Shown piece after piece: positions 1 through 9,500 of a stretch of DNA of 63,189 bases. Position numbers and translations under genes: made by a program. The stretch is taken from positions 1-63,189 of the forward strand of contig CALXRQ010000006.1 in assembly GCA_944390895.1 (NCBI GenBank), in the 5' to 3' direction. Below the pieces are notes generated by a model. It was not told the DNA's origin. It saw only the letters and a list, made by a program, of their open reading frames with translations, and ran no database searches. Origin of the DNA: an uncultured Alphaproteobacteria bacterium. GTDB taxonomy: Bacteria > Pseudomonadota > Alphaproteobacteria > RF32 > CAG-239. Numbering within the stretch: the first letter of the stretch is position 1; each line of letters starts with the position of its first letter.

Positions 1-1743
1 AACCATTACTTTTATCTGCCGCCGGTGGAAAGAAAAATTGCCGGTTCTACCAGTTCGCGGCTGGCAAGGCAGATTGCGCTGCGGATTAAAAAAACGGTGG
101 AAAGCGGCGAGCTACTGGTTTCTCAAAACCGGCCGGTTCGTTTTGCCGATTTTATGATTCTGGTACAGCGCCGCAACAGTTTTGTGGAAGAACTGGTTCG
201 TGAATGTAAAAATGCCGGTGTTAACGTGGCCGGCGTTGACAAGATCAAGCTTTTGGAACAGATTGCGGTTCAGGATTTGGTGGCTGCGGCGCAGTTCGTT
301 TTGTTGCCGACCGATGATTTGACCTTGGCAACGCTGTTAAAATCGCCGTTGTTCGGGCTGGATGACGATGACTTGTTTAAGCTTTGTTATGACCGCGGCG
401 GCGCAAGCCTGTGGGCGCGGCTCGGAATGTTTTCCGAATATGCCGAAGTTTGCCAGGCTTTGCAGGAACTGCTGAATATGGCGGATTTTGTGCGTCCGTT
501 TGAGTTTTATGCCCATATTTTGAACAAACTGGACGGACGCAAGAAAATGGTGGCGCGTCTGGGGCCGGAAGCCGTTGACGGCATTGACGAGTTTGTCAAC
601 CTGACGCTTAACTTTGAGCAGGATCATATTCCGACGTTACAGGCTTTTGCCGACTGGATCGCCGAAGACGAAGTCGAAATCAAGCGCGAGTTGGAGCAAA
701 GCAATGCCGATGCGGTGCGTATTATGACGGTGCACGGTTCAAAGGGTTTGCAGGCGCCGATTGTGATATTGCCTGATACGGTGCGGGTTAAAGCGATTAA
801 AAACGAAGCGGGACTGTTATGGGACGAAGATGTTTTGTATTACCCTTTCGGTTCCGAAAATTATGAGGCCAACTGCAAACGTATCAAAAGCCGCGAAAAA
901 GAGCTTTCTTTGGAGGAATACCGCCGCCTGCTGTATGTGGCGCTAACCCGGGCAGAGGATCGCCTGTGCATTTGCGGTTACGTGAAATCGAAAGAACCGG
1001 GCGAAGAATCCTGGTATGCCATTTGCGAGAAAAGTTTTGCCGGGTTCGGTGTGCGCGATGCTGACGGCAATATTTGCCATGAGGTGAAACAGAAAATTGA
1101 AACGGTGCCCGGCGCCGCTAAAAATGCCGTTCTGCCGCCGATGCCGGATTTTGACTGGATTTATGGCAAGCCCGAAGCGGAGAATCCGCTGGCGAAACCG
1201 CTGACGCCGTCAAGGCCGGATGGGGACGACGGTGAGGAAGTTTGGGCGTCTCCGATCAGTGAGGACGGCAAAAGCCGTTACCGACGCGGCTTGATTATTC
1301 ACAAGCTGTTGCAGTTTCTGCCGGGCAGCCGGGCAGAGAGTAATGAACGGGTTATAGCCGAGTTTTTAAATAAAAACGCCGCGGATTTGAAGGAAGAGGA
1401 AAAGAGACGGATAAGCGAAGAAGTCGAAAGGCTTTTGAAAAATGAAGACTTTGCTCCGGTGTTTGGTCCCGATTCAAGGGCGGAGGTGCCGGTTATGGGG
1501 CGGGTCGGAGGCAGAATCGTTTCCGGCCAGATAGACCGTCTGGTTGTGGAAAAAAACAGGGTTATTATCATTGATTTTAAAACGAATCGTCCGGCAGCAC
1601 AGAGCGAAGCCGAGGTTCCGCAGGTTTATGTGAAACAGCTCGCGGCGTATAGGTCGCTGATTGAAGAAATTTATCCCGGAAAGAGAGTGGAAACTTATAT
1701 TTTGTGGACGGATACGGCCAAGCTGATGAAAGTCGCCTCGTGA
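1..1743 (+). CDS. addA: AddA helicase-nuclease, C-terminal part (partial)
   Basis: The reading frame is open to the left edge of the window, so this is the 3' part (about 580 residues) of the AddA subunit of the AddAB double-strand-break resection enzyme, the alphaproteobacterial counterpart of RecBCD. UvrD/Rep superfamily-1 helicase motifs are visible: the TVHGSKGLQAPIV segment near fragment residue 240 and YVALTRAEDRL near 310. The C-terminal PD-(D/E)XK nuclease follows, with an early histidine (IIHKLL), GQIDRL, IIDFKTNR and a QLAAYR motif. All the expected nuclease residues are present, so the nuclease should be active. trxA follows, as in many Alphaproteobacteria. The identification is firm; the N-terminal ATPase motifs lie outside the window. 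Confidence 0.95.
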   Translation, partial: NHYFYLPPVERKIAGSTSSRLARQIALRIKKTVESGELLVSQNRPVRFADFMILVQRRNSFVEELVRECKNAGVNVAGVDKIKLLEQIAVQDLVAAAQFVLLPTDDLTLATLLKSPLFGLDDDDLFKLCYDRGGASLWARLGMFSEYAEVCQALQELLNMADFVRPFEFYAHILNKLDGRKKMVARLGPEAVDGIDEFVNLTLNFEQDHIPTLQAFADWIAEDEVEIKRELEQSNADAVRIMTVHGSKGLQAPIVILPDTVRVKAIKNEAGLLWDEDVLYYPFGSENYEANCKRIKSREKELSLEEYRRLLYVALTRAEDRLCICGYVKSKEPGEESWYAICEKSFAGFGVRDADGNICHEVKQKIETVPGAAKNAVLPPMPDFDWIYGKPEAENPLAKPLTPSRPDGDDGEEVWASPISEDGKSRYRRGLIIHKLLQFLPGSRAESNERVIAEFLNKNAADLKEEEKRRISEEVERLLKNEDFAPVFGPDSRAEVPVMGRVGGRIVSGQIDRLVVEKNRVIIIDFKTNRPAAQSEAEVPQVYVKQLAAYRSLIEEIYPGKRVETYILWTDTAKLMKVAS

Positions 1744-1835
1744 TTTTTAGATAATTACTCTTTAATATAAAAAAAAATTCATTATATTAGATTCATTAAC
1801 GTCATTTATAACTATTGTTTTAGAAAGGAAATGTT

Positions 1836-2150
1836 ATGAAAGCAATTACAGACAGCCAGTTTGAAGCGGAAGTGTTGAACTCCAAGGGTTTGGTTCTGGT
1901 CGATTTCTGGGCGGAATGGTGCGGTCCGTGCCGTCAGCTGATTCCGGTTTTGGAAGAAGTGTCCAAGGATATGTCCGGCAAGGTTGAAATCTGCAAGATG
2001 AATGTCGACGAATCTCCGAACACGGCTGCCCAGTATGGAATCCGCAGTATTCCGACCATGTTTCTTTTCAAAGACGGCAAGCAGATTGACATGAAAGTCG
2101 GCTTGAATTCAAAGGCGACTTTGGTTTCCTGGATTGAGGCCAACCAATAA
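1836..2150 (+). CDS. trxA: Thioredoxin
   Basis: A 104-residue cytosolic thioredoxin of normal length. The redox centre WCGPC is at residues 28-32 and the cis-proline loop (SIPT) is near residue 73. It reduces protein disulfides and would serve the class I ribonucleotide reductase encoded at 13-16 kb. An AAAGGAA ribosome site precedes the ATG. The AT-rich 90-base gap after addA probably holds its own promoter, though no clear -35/-10 pair stands out. A strong hairpin terminator follows. Confidence 0.97.
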   Translation: MKAITDSQFEAEVLNSKGLVLVDFWAEWCGPCRQLIPVLEEVSKDMSGKVEICKMNVDESPNTAAQYGIRSIPTMFLFKDGKQIDMKVGLNSKATLVSWIEANQ

Positions 2151-2176
2151 TCCTTTTGCCGTTTTGAAGCGGTTTG

Positions 2177-2218
2177 AAAAACACGTTTGACCGGGAGGTT
2201 TAAAACGTGTTTTTTTGG
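2177..2218 (+). terminator. Rho-independent terminator after trxA
   Basis: A perfect 12-bp stem (2177-2188 with 2203-2214) with a 14-base loop merges into a run of seven T. It closes trxA and separates it from the membrane protein gene. Confidence 0.85.
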
Positions 2219-2286
2219 TTTTTGGTTTAATTTTGACAATCCGTGATTATATCCAAAGCTGTAATTTTTTCGGCAGAGGTGTGGCG

Positions 2287-3192
2287 ATGGTTTGGGTCAT
2301 CAACGGGTTGATATACGGCTTCTTTACGGCACTTTATACGCTGGTTAACCAGCACTATAAAATGAACGGCTATCTTTTGGGCATTTGGCGCGGTTTTGGA
2401 ATCTCGCTGATTTTCTTTCCTTTTCTTTATTTTAATTTTCCGTGGCCGCAGACGGCTTATCATTGGGGAATGCTGGTGCTTCAGGGATTGTGCATCGGTT
2501 ATTATGATTCGCATTTGTTTTTTGCCTCGGCCAACTTCGGTGCAGGAGCGACTTCGCGGGTGATGGCGCTGACAACACTGGTGACTTCGGTTTTTTGGTG
2601 GGCGCTGACGCCGACGGCGTTTTTGCATTTGTTTGACGACGGTTCGGTGTTTATTACGCTGATTTTAATTTTGTTCGGTTTTACTGTCAGCTGCTGGTAT
2701 ATGTTTAAGGATACACTCTCGCGGGCAACGGTAAAATATATGATTCCGGTGATTGTTGCTCTGGCGGTTATGAGTATCATTACCAAGGAACTGGCTGTTC
2801 ACGGTTCCACGGTGTGGCCGGCAATTACGTATTATCTGGTTATTCCGACTTTTGTCAGCGGCTGTTATAATCTGTTTTATTATACGACAACGGAAAAACC
2901 CGGATTTATCGGCTTTTTCAAAAATGTCTTTTCCGGGCGTGCGGCCGGGGTCGGTTTGTATATCATCGCCTTCAGTGCGGCATTGATTACGGCTAAAAAT
3001 ATTGCTTTAAGAATTGCGCCTAATCCCGGGTATGTAATGTGTCTGGTTTTGACGGCGCCGATTTTCGTGTTTTTTTTGAACAAGTATAACAAAGTTCCTG
3101 ACAATGTTTCGGTCAAAGCCGGTTTTTCGATGATTTTTTTCATCGTTTTGCTGATTGTTCTGGTCAACGGAAATTTCGGTGTGGTTGACTAG
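2287..3192 (+). CDS. Polytopic membrane protein, DMT/EamA-like
   Basis: A 301-residue, very hydrophobic protein with about ten predicted membrane segments and short loops, the size and layout of drug/metabolite-superfamily (EamA-like) permeases. No substrate can be read from the sequence. I chose the ATG at 2287, preceded by an AGAGGT ribosome site, over the upstream in-frame start at 2215, which lies inside the trxA terminator. The stop codon overlaps that of the convergent hemW gene by four bases. The family assignment rests on topology only. Confidence 0.7.
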   Translation: MVWVINGLIYGFFTALYTLVNQHYKMNGYLLGIWRGFGISLIFFPFLYFNFPWPQTAYHWGMLVLQGLCIGYYDSHLFFASANFGAGATSRVMALTTLVTSVFWWALTPTAFLHLFDDGSVFITLILILFGFTVSCWYMFKDTLSRATVKYMIPVIVALAVMSIITKELAVHGSTVWPAITYYLVIPTFVSGCYNLFYYTTTEKPGFIGFFKNVFSGRAAGVGLYIIAFSAALITAKNIALRIAPNPGYVMCLVLTAPIFVFFLNKYNKVPDNVSVKAGFSMIFFIVLLIVLVNGNFGVVD

Positions 3193-4478
3193 CTGCACAA
3201 ATCTTCGATGATTTTGTTTAAAACCAACCGTCCGCTATCGGTTGCGCGGATGTTGCCGCCGTTGTCTTCGAGCAGTTTTTTTTGAAGCAGAATACGCAGG
3301 TTTTCCCGATTGACGAAAGCGTCGAAATCCATGCCGCAGTTATGTTTGAAACCTTGGCGGCTGATGCCTCTGTTCAGGCGCAGGCCCATTAAGACCAGTT
3401 CTTCCGCCCGCTCTTCCGGCGTAAGTTCTTCCATTATGCAGCGATGGGTCGAGGCAAAGATTTTTCCTTGGCTTTTGATGCGGCCGTGCGCTGCCGGGCC
3501 GATGCCGAGGTAGTCGTTTCCGGTCCAGTATATTTGGTTGTGAACGGATTCAAAACCGGAGCAGGCGTAGTTTGATATTTCATATTGATTGTAATTGCGA
3601 GTACGCAAAAAGGCGTTGGTAAAATCGTACATTTCCGCGGCTGCGTTTTCCTCCAGCGGTTTAACGCCTTTTTTATGAAAAACCGTTCCCTCTTCAATGG
3701 TCAGCTGATACATTGACAGATGTTTAAAGCCGAAAGACGCGGCCTGTTTTATTTCTTCCTGCCATTGTTTTAAGCTTTGTGCGGGGCGGGCATAGATGAG
3801 GTCAATCGAATGGTTGTCAAACAGCTTTAAGACGTCTTCCATGGCCTGATAAGCCTGTTGCAGATTATGCGTGCGGCCGAGGAATTTTAAATCCGCGTCG
3901 TTTAGAGCCTGAATGCCGAGCGAAAGGCGGTTGACGCCGGCGTTTTTCAGGTCTTGAAAAAGTTTCGGTCGGCCGCTGTTCGGATTGGCTTCCAGCGAGA
4001 TTTCGACCTGCTGCGAAAGTTTCCAGCGGCGGGCGATATGATTAATAATTTTTTCAATGTTTTGCGGCGCAATTAAGGACGGTGTGCCGCCGCCGAAAAA
4101 AATGCTGGTGACGCATTGATCTCCCGTATACTGATAATAAAAGTCAAGTTCTTTAAGATAGTCTTCAATAATTTCATCTTGCGGTACGTCTTTTTTGACC
4201 TTGCTGAAAAAATCGCAATACGGGCATTTGCTGAGGCAGTAGGGCCAGTGAATGTAAATTCCAAAGGGTAAATCCGTTTTAAGGGGAAGCTTCGGCAAAA
4301 ATCCGGTGCTCGTGTCCTCACGTACGTTTATGTACGCTGCGGGACTGCGCTCCGTGTTTGTTACCGCATCTTCCTCCTTAAAACGAATTTCTGAAGAGGA
4401 AAGCTTCGGTAAAAATCCGGTGCTCGTGTCCTCACGTACGTTTATGTACACTGCGGGACTGTGTTTCATGTTTGTCAC
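3189..4478 (-). CDS. hemW: HemW-like radical SAM heme chaperone with repeat-derived N-terminus
   Basis: A member of the HemW/HemN-like family: a radical-SAM protein with the cluster motif CLSKCPYC (C-x3-C-x2-C) followed by GGGTPS. HemW proteins bind heme and deliver it to acceptors; the enzyme HemN has a different N-terminus. The conserved protein starts around GIYIHWPYC (about base 4262), but the frame continues upstream into 114-bp tandem repeats, adding 38-residue units (core AYINVREDTSTGFLPK). No normal hemW start is visible at the conserved boundary. The best ribosome site in frame is AAGGAGG eight bases before GTG at 4478, inside repeat unit 2; an ATG lies at 4469 and a TTG at 4526. It is last in a minus-strand run after hslVU. 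The true start is uncertain. Confidence 0.85.
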   Translation of the reverse strand: MTNMKHSPAVYINVREDTSTGFLPKLSSSEIRFKEEDAVTNTERSPAAYINVREDTSTGFLPKLPLKTDLPFGIYIHWPYCLSKCPYCDFFSKVKKDVPQDEIIEDYLKELDFYYQYTGDQCVTSIFFGGGTPSLIAPQNIEKIINHIARRWKLSQQVEISLEANPNSGRPKLFQDLKNAGVNRLSLGIQALNDADLKFLGRTHNLQQAYQAMEDVLKLFDNHSIDLIYARPAQSLKQWQEEIKQAASFGFKHLSMYQLTIEEGTVFHKKGVKPLEENAAAEMYDFTNAFLRTRNYNQYEISNYACSGFESVHNQIYWTGNDYLGIGPAAHGRIKSQGKIFASTHRCIMEELTPEERAEELVLMGLRLNRGISRQGFKHNCGMDFDAFVNRENLRILLQKKLLEDNGGNIRATDSGRLVLNKIIEDLCS

Positions 4479-4710
4479 CGCGTCTTCCTCCTTAAAACGA
4501 ATTTCTGAAGAAGGAAGCTTCGGCAAAATCCGGTGCTCGTGTCCTCACGTACGTTTATGTACGCTGCGAGACTGCGCTCCGTGTTTGTTACCGCATCTTC
4601 CTCCTTAAAACGAATTTCTGAAGAGGGAAGCTTCGATAAAAGTCCGGTGCTCGCGTCCTCACGTACGTTTATGTACGCTGTATTTTTCACGCCGTCTTCT
4701 TTCCGGAAAC
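4287..4710. repeat. 114-bp tandem repeat array, about 3.7 units
   Basis: Units start at 4287, 4401, 4515 and 4628 (each at an AAGCTT). Two are exactly 114 bp, the third is 113 bp (one A lost from an A5 run), and the fourth decays after 4680 toward the hslU stop. 114 bp is 38 codons, so whole units keep frame. Every unit carries the core hairpin CGTAC-gtttat-GTACG, and each complete unit also carries, on the minus strand, AAGGAGG eight bases before GTG or GTA. Units 1 and 2 differ at about ten positions; units 1 and 3 are nearly identical. The core resembles those of the dispersed palindromes listed below. There are no unique spacers, so it is not a CRISPR array. Confidence 0.95.
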
Positions 4711-6017
4711 TATAAGATAAATTTGGACAGGTCGGTTGCCTGTGTGAATTTCATCAGTTTTTGCTCAACGAATTCGGCGGTAATAACCTCTTTCTGGCCG
4801 CTGCGGTCAGAAGCGTTGAAGCTGATGTCTTCCAGCAGAATTTCCATGACCGTATGCAATCTGCGGGCACCGATGTTTTCGACATTTTCGTTGATTTCAA
4901 CCGCAATGTCGGCAATCTTGTCGATGGCGGCCTTTTCAAATTCGATGTCAAAATTTTCGGTCTTGAGCAGGGCGGTATATTGTTCAATCAGATTGGCTTC
5001 GGGTTCAGTCAATATACGAACAAAATCTTCATGCGTCAGGGCTTTCAGCTCAACGCGAATCGGCAGTCTTCCCTGCAATTCCGGCAAAAGATCCGAAGGC
5101 TTGGCCAAATGAAAGGCGCCCGAACAAATAAACAGTATGTGGTCGGTTTTAACCATGCCGTATTTGGTCGTGACGGTAGTGCCCTCAATCAGCGGCAACA
5201 GGTCGCGCTGAACGCCTTCTCGGGAGACGTCGCCGCGGGTGTTTTCCGATTTGCCGGTGATTTTATCTATCTCGTCAATAAAAACGATACCGTCGTTTTC
5301 GACCGCTTCAATGGCGGCTTTGACAATCTGGTCATTGTCCAAAAGCTTGTCGCTTTCTTCGGCAATCAGGATGTCGTAAGCTTCGCCGACTTTCATTTTT
5401 TTGGTTTTGTATTTGGTTCCGGAAGCGCCGAGCAGGTCTCCGAGGCTGATCATTCCCATTTGGGCGCCGGGCATGCCGGGGATGTCTATGGTCGGCATTG
5501 AGGCGTTGGAATTGTCCAGCACGCTGATTTCGATTTCCCGGTCATTCAACTGGTTCTCCCGCAGAAGTTTACGAAACTTTTGTTTGGTCTCGTCGCTGGC
5601 ACTCAAGCCGACCAAAGCTTCCAGAACGCGTTCTTCTGCCGCAAGTTCGGCTTTGGCGGTAACGCTTTTGCGCATTTCCTTGCGGGTATTGTTCAAAGCA
5701 ATTTCAACCAAATCGCGGATGATGCTTTCGACGTCTCTTCCGACATAACCGATTTCGGTAAATTTGGTTGCTTCCACCTTTACAAAAGGCGCTTTGGCTA
5801 GTTTTGCCAGCCGGCGCGAAATTTCGGTTTTTCCGACGCCGGTCGGTCCCACCATCAGAATGTTTTTGGGGACGATTTCTTCCCGCAGATGCGCATCTAG
5901 CTGCATTCGCCGCCAGCGATTGCGTAAAGCGACGGCCACAGCCTTTTTGGCTTCGTTTTGGCCAATGATATACCTATCCAGTTCGGAAACAATTTCGCGA
6001 GGACTATAAACTGCCAT
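4710..6017 (-). CDS. hslU: ATP-dependent protease ATPase subunit HslU
   Basis: A 435-residue AAA+ unfoldase that feeds substrates to the HslV peptidase ring. Walker A GPTGVGKT is at residues 57-64 and the Walker B region (VFIDEIDKI) near 245. It contains the inserted I-domain and ends in LSKFIL, the C-terminal tail that docks into HslV. Length and order are typical. It starts seven bases after hslV, so the two are co-translated. The repeat array begins directly after its stop codon. Confidence 0.97.
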   Translation of the reverse strand: MAVYSPREIVSELDRYIIGQNEAKKAVAVALRNRWRRMQLDAHLREEIVPKNILMVGPTGVGKTEISRRLAKLAKAPFVKVEATKFTEIGYVGRDVESIIRDLVEIALNNTRKEMRKSVTAKAELAAEERVLEALVGLSASDETKQKFRKLLRENQLNDREIEISVLDNSNASMPTIDIPGMPGAQMGMISLGDLLGASGTKYKTKKMKVGEAYDILIAEESDKLLDNDQIVKAAIEAVENDGIVFIDEIDKITGKSENTRGDVSREGVQRDLLPLIEGTTVTTKYGMVKTDHILFICSGAFHLAKPSDLLPELQGRLPIRVELKALTHEDFVRILTEPEANLIEQYTALLKTENFDIEFEKAAIDKIADIAVEINENVENIGARRLHTVMEILLEDISFNASDRSGQKEVITAEFVEQKLMKFTQATDLSKFIL

Positions 6018-6024
6018 TTTAAGA

Positions 6025-6546
6025 CTACACTTTCTCTATGATAACGTTATGATTGGTATAAATATCAATGTCACCGGCAATTTTCATGGCTTTTTGCGCG
6101 ATTTCTTCCAGAGACAACCCTTCTACGTCATATAAGGCTTTGGCCGCCGCCATGGCGTAGTTGCCGCCGGAACCGATGCCGATGATACCGTCGTCGGGCT
6201 CCATGACTTCTCCGGTTCCGTTCAGGACCAGTGACACGTCTTTGTCAGCCACAATCATATAAGCCTGAAGCTGACGCAGATATTTGTCCATCCGCCAGTC
6301 TTTGGCCAGTTCTACCGCGGCGCGTTTAAGTTGGTTGGCGTGTTTTTCAAGTTTGGCCTCCAGACGTTCGATTAAGGTGATGCCGTCGGCTGCGGCGCCG
6401 GCAAAACCGGCAATGATGCTGCCGTTACCGATGCGGCGGACTTTAACCGATTTGGATTTGAAAACGACCGCTTCGCCAAGAGTGGCCTGACCGTCGCCGG
6501 CCATGACCACTTCTTTGCCTTTTCTGATACATAAAATAGTTGTCAT
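6025..6546 (-). CDS. hslV: ATP-dependent protease peptidase subunit HslV
   Basis: A 173-residue proteasome-like peptidase. The mature N-terminal threonine is residue 2 (MTTILC), followed by AGDGQATLG. There is no propeptide, so removal of the initiator methionine should expose the nucleophile. Its ATG abuts the stop codon of the upstream 1044-aa lipoprotein gene, so it is probably expressed from that operon unless a promoter lies inside the upstream gene. I saw no clear sigma-32 promoter in the last 150 bases of that gene. Confidence 0.97.
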   Translation of the reverse strand: MTTILCIRKGKEVVMAGDGQATLGEAVVFKSKSVKVRRIGNGSIIAGFAGAAADGITLIERLEAKLEKHANQLKRAAVELAKDWRMDKYLRQLQAYMIVADKDVSLVLNGTGEVMEPDDGIIGIGSGGNYAMAAAKALYDVEGLSLEEIAQKAMKIAGDIDIYTNHNVIIEKV

Positions 6547-9500
6547 CTATTTTCTTTCTTTTGCACTCATCGCTTTCGGAGCCTTGCTGCCGGTGTAGGT
6601 GTCAATGGCGGTTGAAACGGGTTTTTCAACTGCTTTGACCGCCATCGGGCGTTTGTTGACAAATTTGACTCCGCAAATATTCATACCCAAGCTCTTGAGG
6701 GCGGTTTCAATCGGGATAAACAGGTCGCCGCCTTCGGCCGCGCGAATACCCGAGTGAGACAAACCGGTTATGTTGCCGTTCTTGTCAATCAGGGCGCTGC
6801 CCAGAGTCTGGGTTTGAACATAAGTGTTGACAATGATCTCCGCGCCTTTTTCTTCAGAGTAACGGTAACCGATAACCTGGCCCCCGTTATCTAAATAGTT
6901 CTCGCCTTCGTCAAAGTCAAGCAGACCCAGTGTCATATAAAGGTCTTTGCCGACTTCCGGCAGGTCAAGACGCAACGGCAGAGGTGCAAATTTGGTCTTT
7001 TCGCTGAGAAGAATCAGCGCCACGTTCTTGTTGGGGTTGACGCGGTAGGCCGAACCCTTGAAGTGCATACCGTTGACGGTGCGGATATCAAAGCTGTTCA
7101 AAGACTTGTCAATCAAATCCGCAGAAGTCAGTATCAACTGGTCGGAAATGATCAGACCGGCGCCTTTGCGTCCTTTCGGATTTTCAACCGAAACGACGGA
7201 CGCGCGCAGACGATAGACGTTTTCCGGGGACATGGTATCATAAGGTTTGACACTTTGGATGCAGAAGCTGTTGTTCATGTCGGCAAACATGTTTTCTACA
7301 GCCGCGCGGTTCTGTCTTTCCTGAATGCCGGCGGTCGGATCTGCCGGAATGTCAATCCAGAAGTCATCGGCGTAGGTGATGTTGGAAGCCGCGACTTTGA
7401 GCGTAGAGCAGCCGCTTTCGCCGATGTTTACTTCCGAGCAGTTGTCGTTCATCTTCAGACCGGTCAGGTATTTGTTCTGTCCGGCGTTGAATTTGGACGT
7501 GGTGCCGCTTCTTTCGTCGGTCTGGCTGTAGTAAGCATAGAAACCGCCGTTTTCCTTGATTTCGGATTTGGTAACCATTCGGCAGCTGCTGTCAATGATA
7601 CCGCTGACCGCATAGCCTTTGCCGCGGGCTCCGCCGTTTTCTGAAACATTGGAACCGCTGCTGTGGAATATGCCGCTTTGGTCAATGTAACCCGAGAGTT
7701 TGCGCATCTTGGTGCGGTTGGCGCAGGCCGTAAGCGACAGGCCTTTGGGCAGCAAAATGAAGTCGCCGTATTCGTCTACGTAGCCGTCGGCGTCATAACG
7801 GTTGACGCGGAATTTGCCTGACGTGCCGCCGCGGTCGTCGGTTTTGGTATAGTATGCATAAAAGCCGCCTTTTTCGGCGATGTCAGCCAACGGAACAAGT
7901 TTGCAGCTTTCGTTGACCATACCGGCAACGTTATAGCTGCGTCCGCCGGTACCGCCGCGATCCGTGATTGATGAACCGTCGGCATAGAATACACCTTTTT
8001 CATCAATATAGCCGTATACGGGGTGGAAATTGCCGTCAATCGGGCAGCTGTTGGCAATAGCCTGAGAATCGACGGCAACAAAGTTTCCGCTTTCGTCAAT
8101 GTAGCCTTTGACCTTGTAGTGGTTGCCCGAAGTTCCTCCCTGGCTGCTGATGCCGTTGAAGTAAGCATAGACGCCGCCTTTTTCGGCAATGGTGTCTTTG
8201 TTTTCGATTTTGCACATACCGGTGATGACGGTTGAAACCGGATATTCTTTGTTAGTGTTGTCTTCAACGAATTTTCCGGCTTTGTTGATTTTTCCGGTAA
8301 TGATGTTGGCGTTGATGCCGCAGTTGCTGTCTCCCGCCAGAGCGACAAAACTACCGCTTTCGTCAATGTAGCCTCTGACTTTGGCTGCAACGTTCATTCC
8401 GGTTCCTGAAGTTCCGCCGTTGCCGTCAATGTTGTTCAGGTAAGCGTAAAAACCGCCGTTTTCTTTAATCTCGCGGGTTTCGGTCAATTTGCACATATTG
8501 TTGATAGCACCGGTGATGTTGTATTCTTTGCCGGTGGCCGATTGTACGAATTTACCGTCTTCGCTGATGTAGCCGGTGATTATTTCGCCGCCGACGCTGC
8601 AGAGACCGGCGGTGTTTTCGGTTCCGAGAACGACAACATTGCCGCTTTCGTCAATATAGCCGCTGACTTCGTATCTGCCGGCAACGGGAGCGGTGGCAAC
8701 CACCTGCGAGAAGCTGTCGGCATTTTCTTTGGGATTGATTTCTCCCGAACCGCAGCTTTGCAGCATATTGACGCCGTTCAACTCGGCTTCGTATTGGTTT
8801 TTGAAGTTTACTTTCGATTTTTCAATGGCTTCAACTTTGGCCAACTGCTTTTCGATTTCTTCGGGTTTGACACGTTTGGCCAGTTCGGTGTTGAAGCAGC
8901 CGACTTCGGGCAGTTTGCTCAGAGCGTCGCCGAAGGCGCGTTCAACCAGCAGGGTTTCGCCTTTGTATTCGCCGTCTTTCATTTCACCGTAGCCGGTGGT
9001 GGTACCTTTGCAATATACTTTGTCTTTGGTTAAATCCAGCAGGCGCCAAGTTACGGTCATTTCCGAGGTGCCGGTGCGGAGATTTTGCTTTTTGACGTTG
9101 TTCCAGTCGAATTCATCGCAGACGTTCATGAAATAGTCGGTGATTTCGGCCGTTAAGATATATTCTGCCTGCGCTTTGTCAGAATACATATAATAAGGAT
9201 TGCTTTTTTCGACGACAACCGGATAATTGTCGTTCATGGTCTCAAAGAAGATGTCGAAGAACTTCATGTCCTTCTGCATCGCACGGCCCTGATTCAAATA
9301 TACGTTCTTGTCAAAGCGGCGGCAGCCGAAGATTCTGAAACGATAATTGCCGAGCTTGTCGCTGTAGCCTTCATATTTTCTGCCTTTGGGAATTCTGAAA
9401 TCAACGTATTCAAGTTTTACGGGAGCATAATTGCTGCGGGAGCGGTGCAGATAACCGTAAGCGTTCATCTGGTCAGCCGAAGGATTGACCATTTCTTCGT

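Noticed and set aside
4306..4608. Plus-strand open frame through the 114-bp repeats
   Set aside because: It is the complement of the repeat array, has no ribosome site, and does not join to any conserved protein.
4287..4710. Possible CRISPR array
   Set aside because: Units are contiguous 114-bp copies without unique spacers, and no cas genes are nearby.
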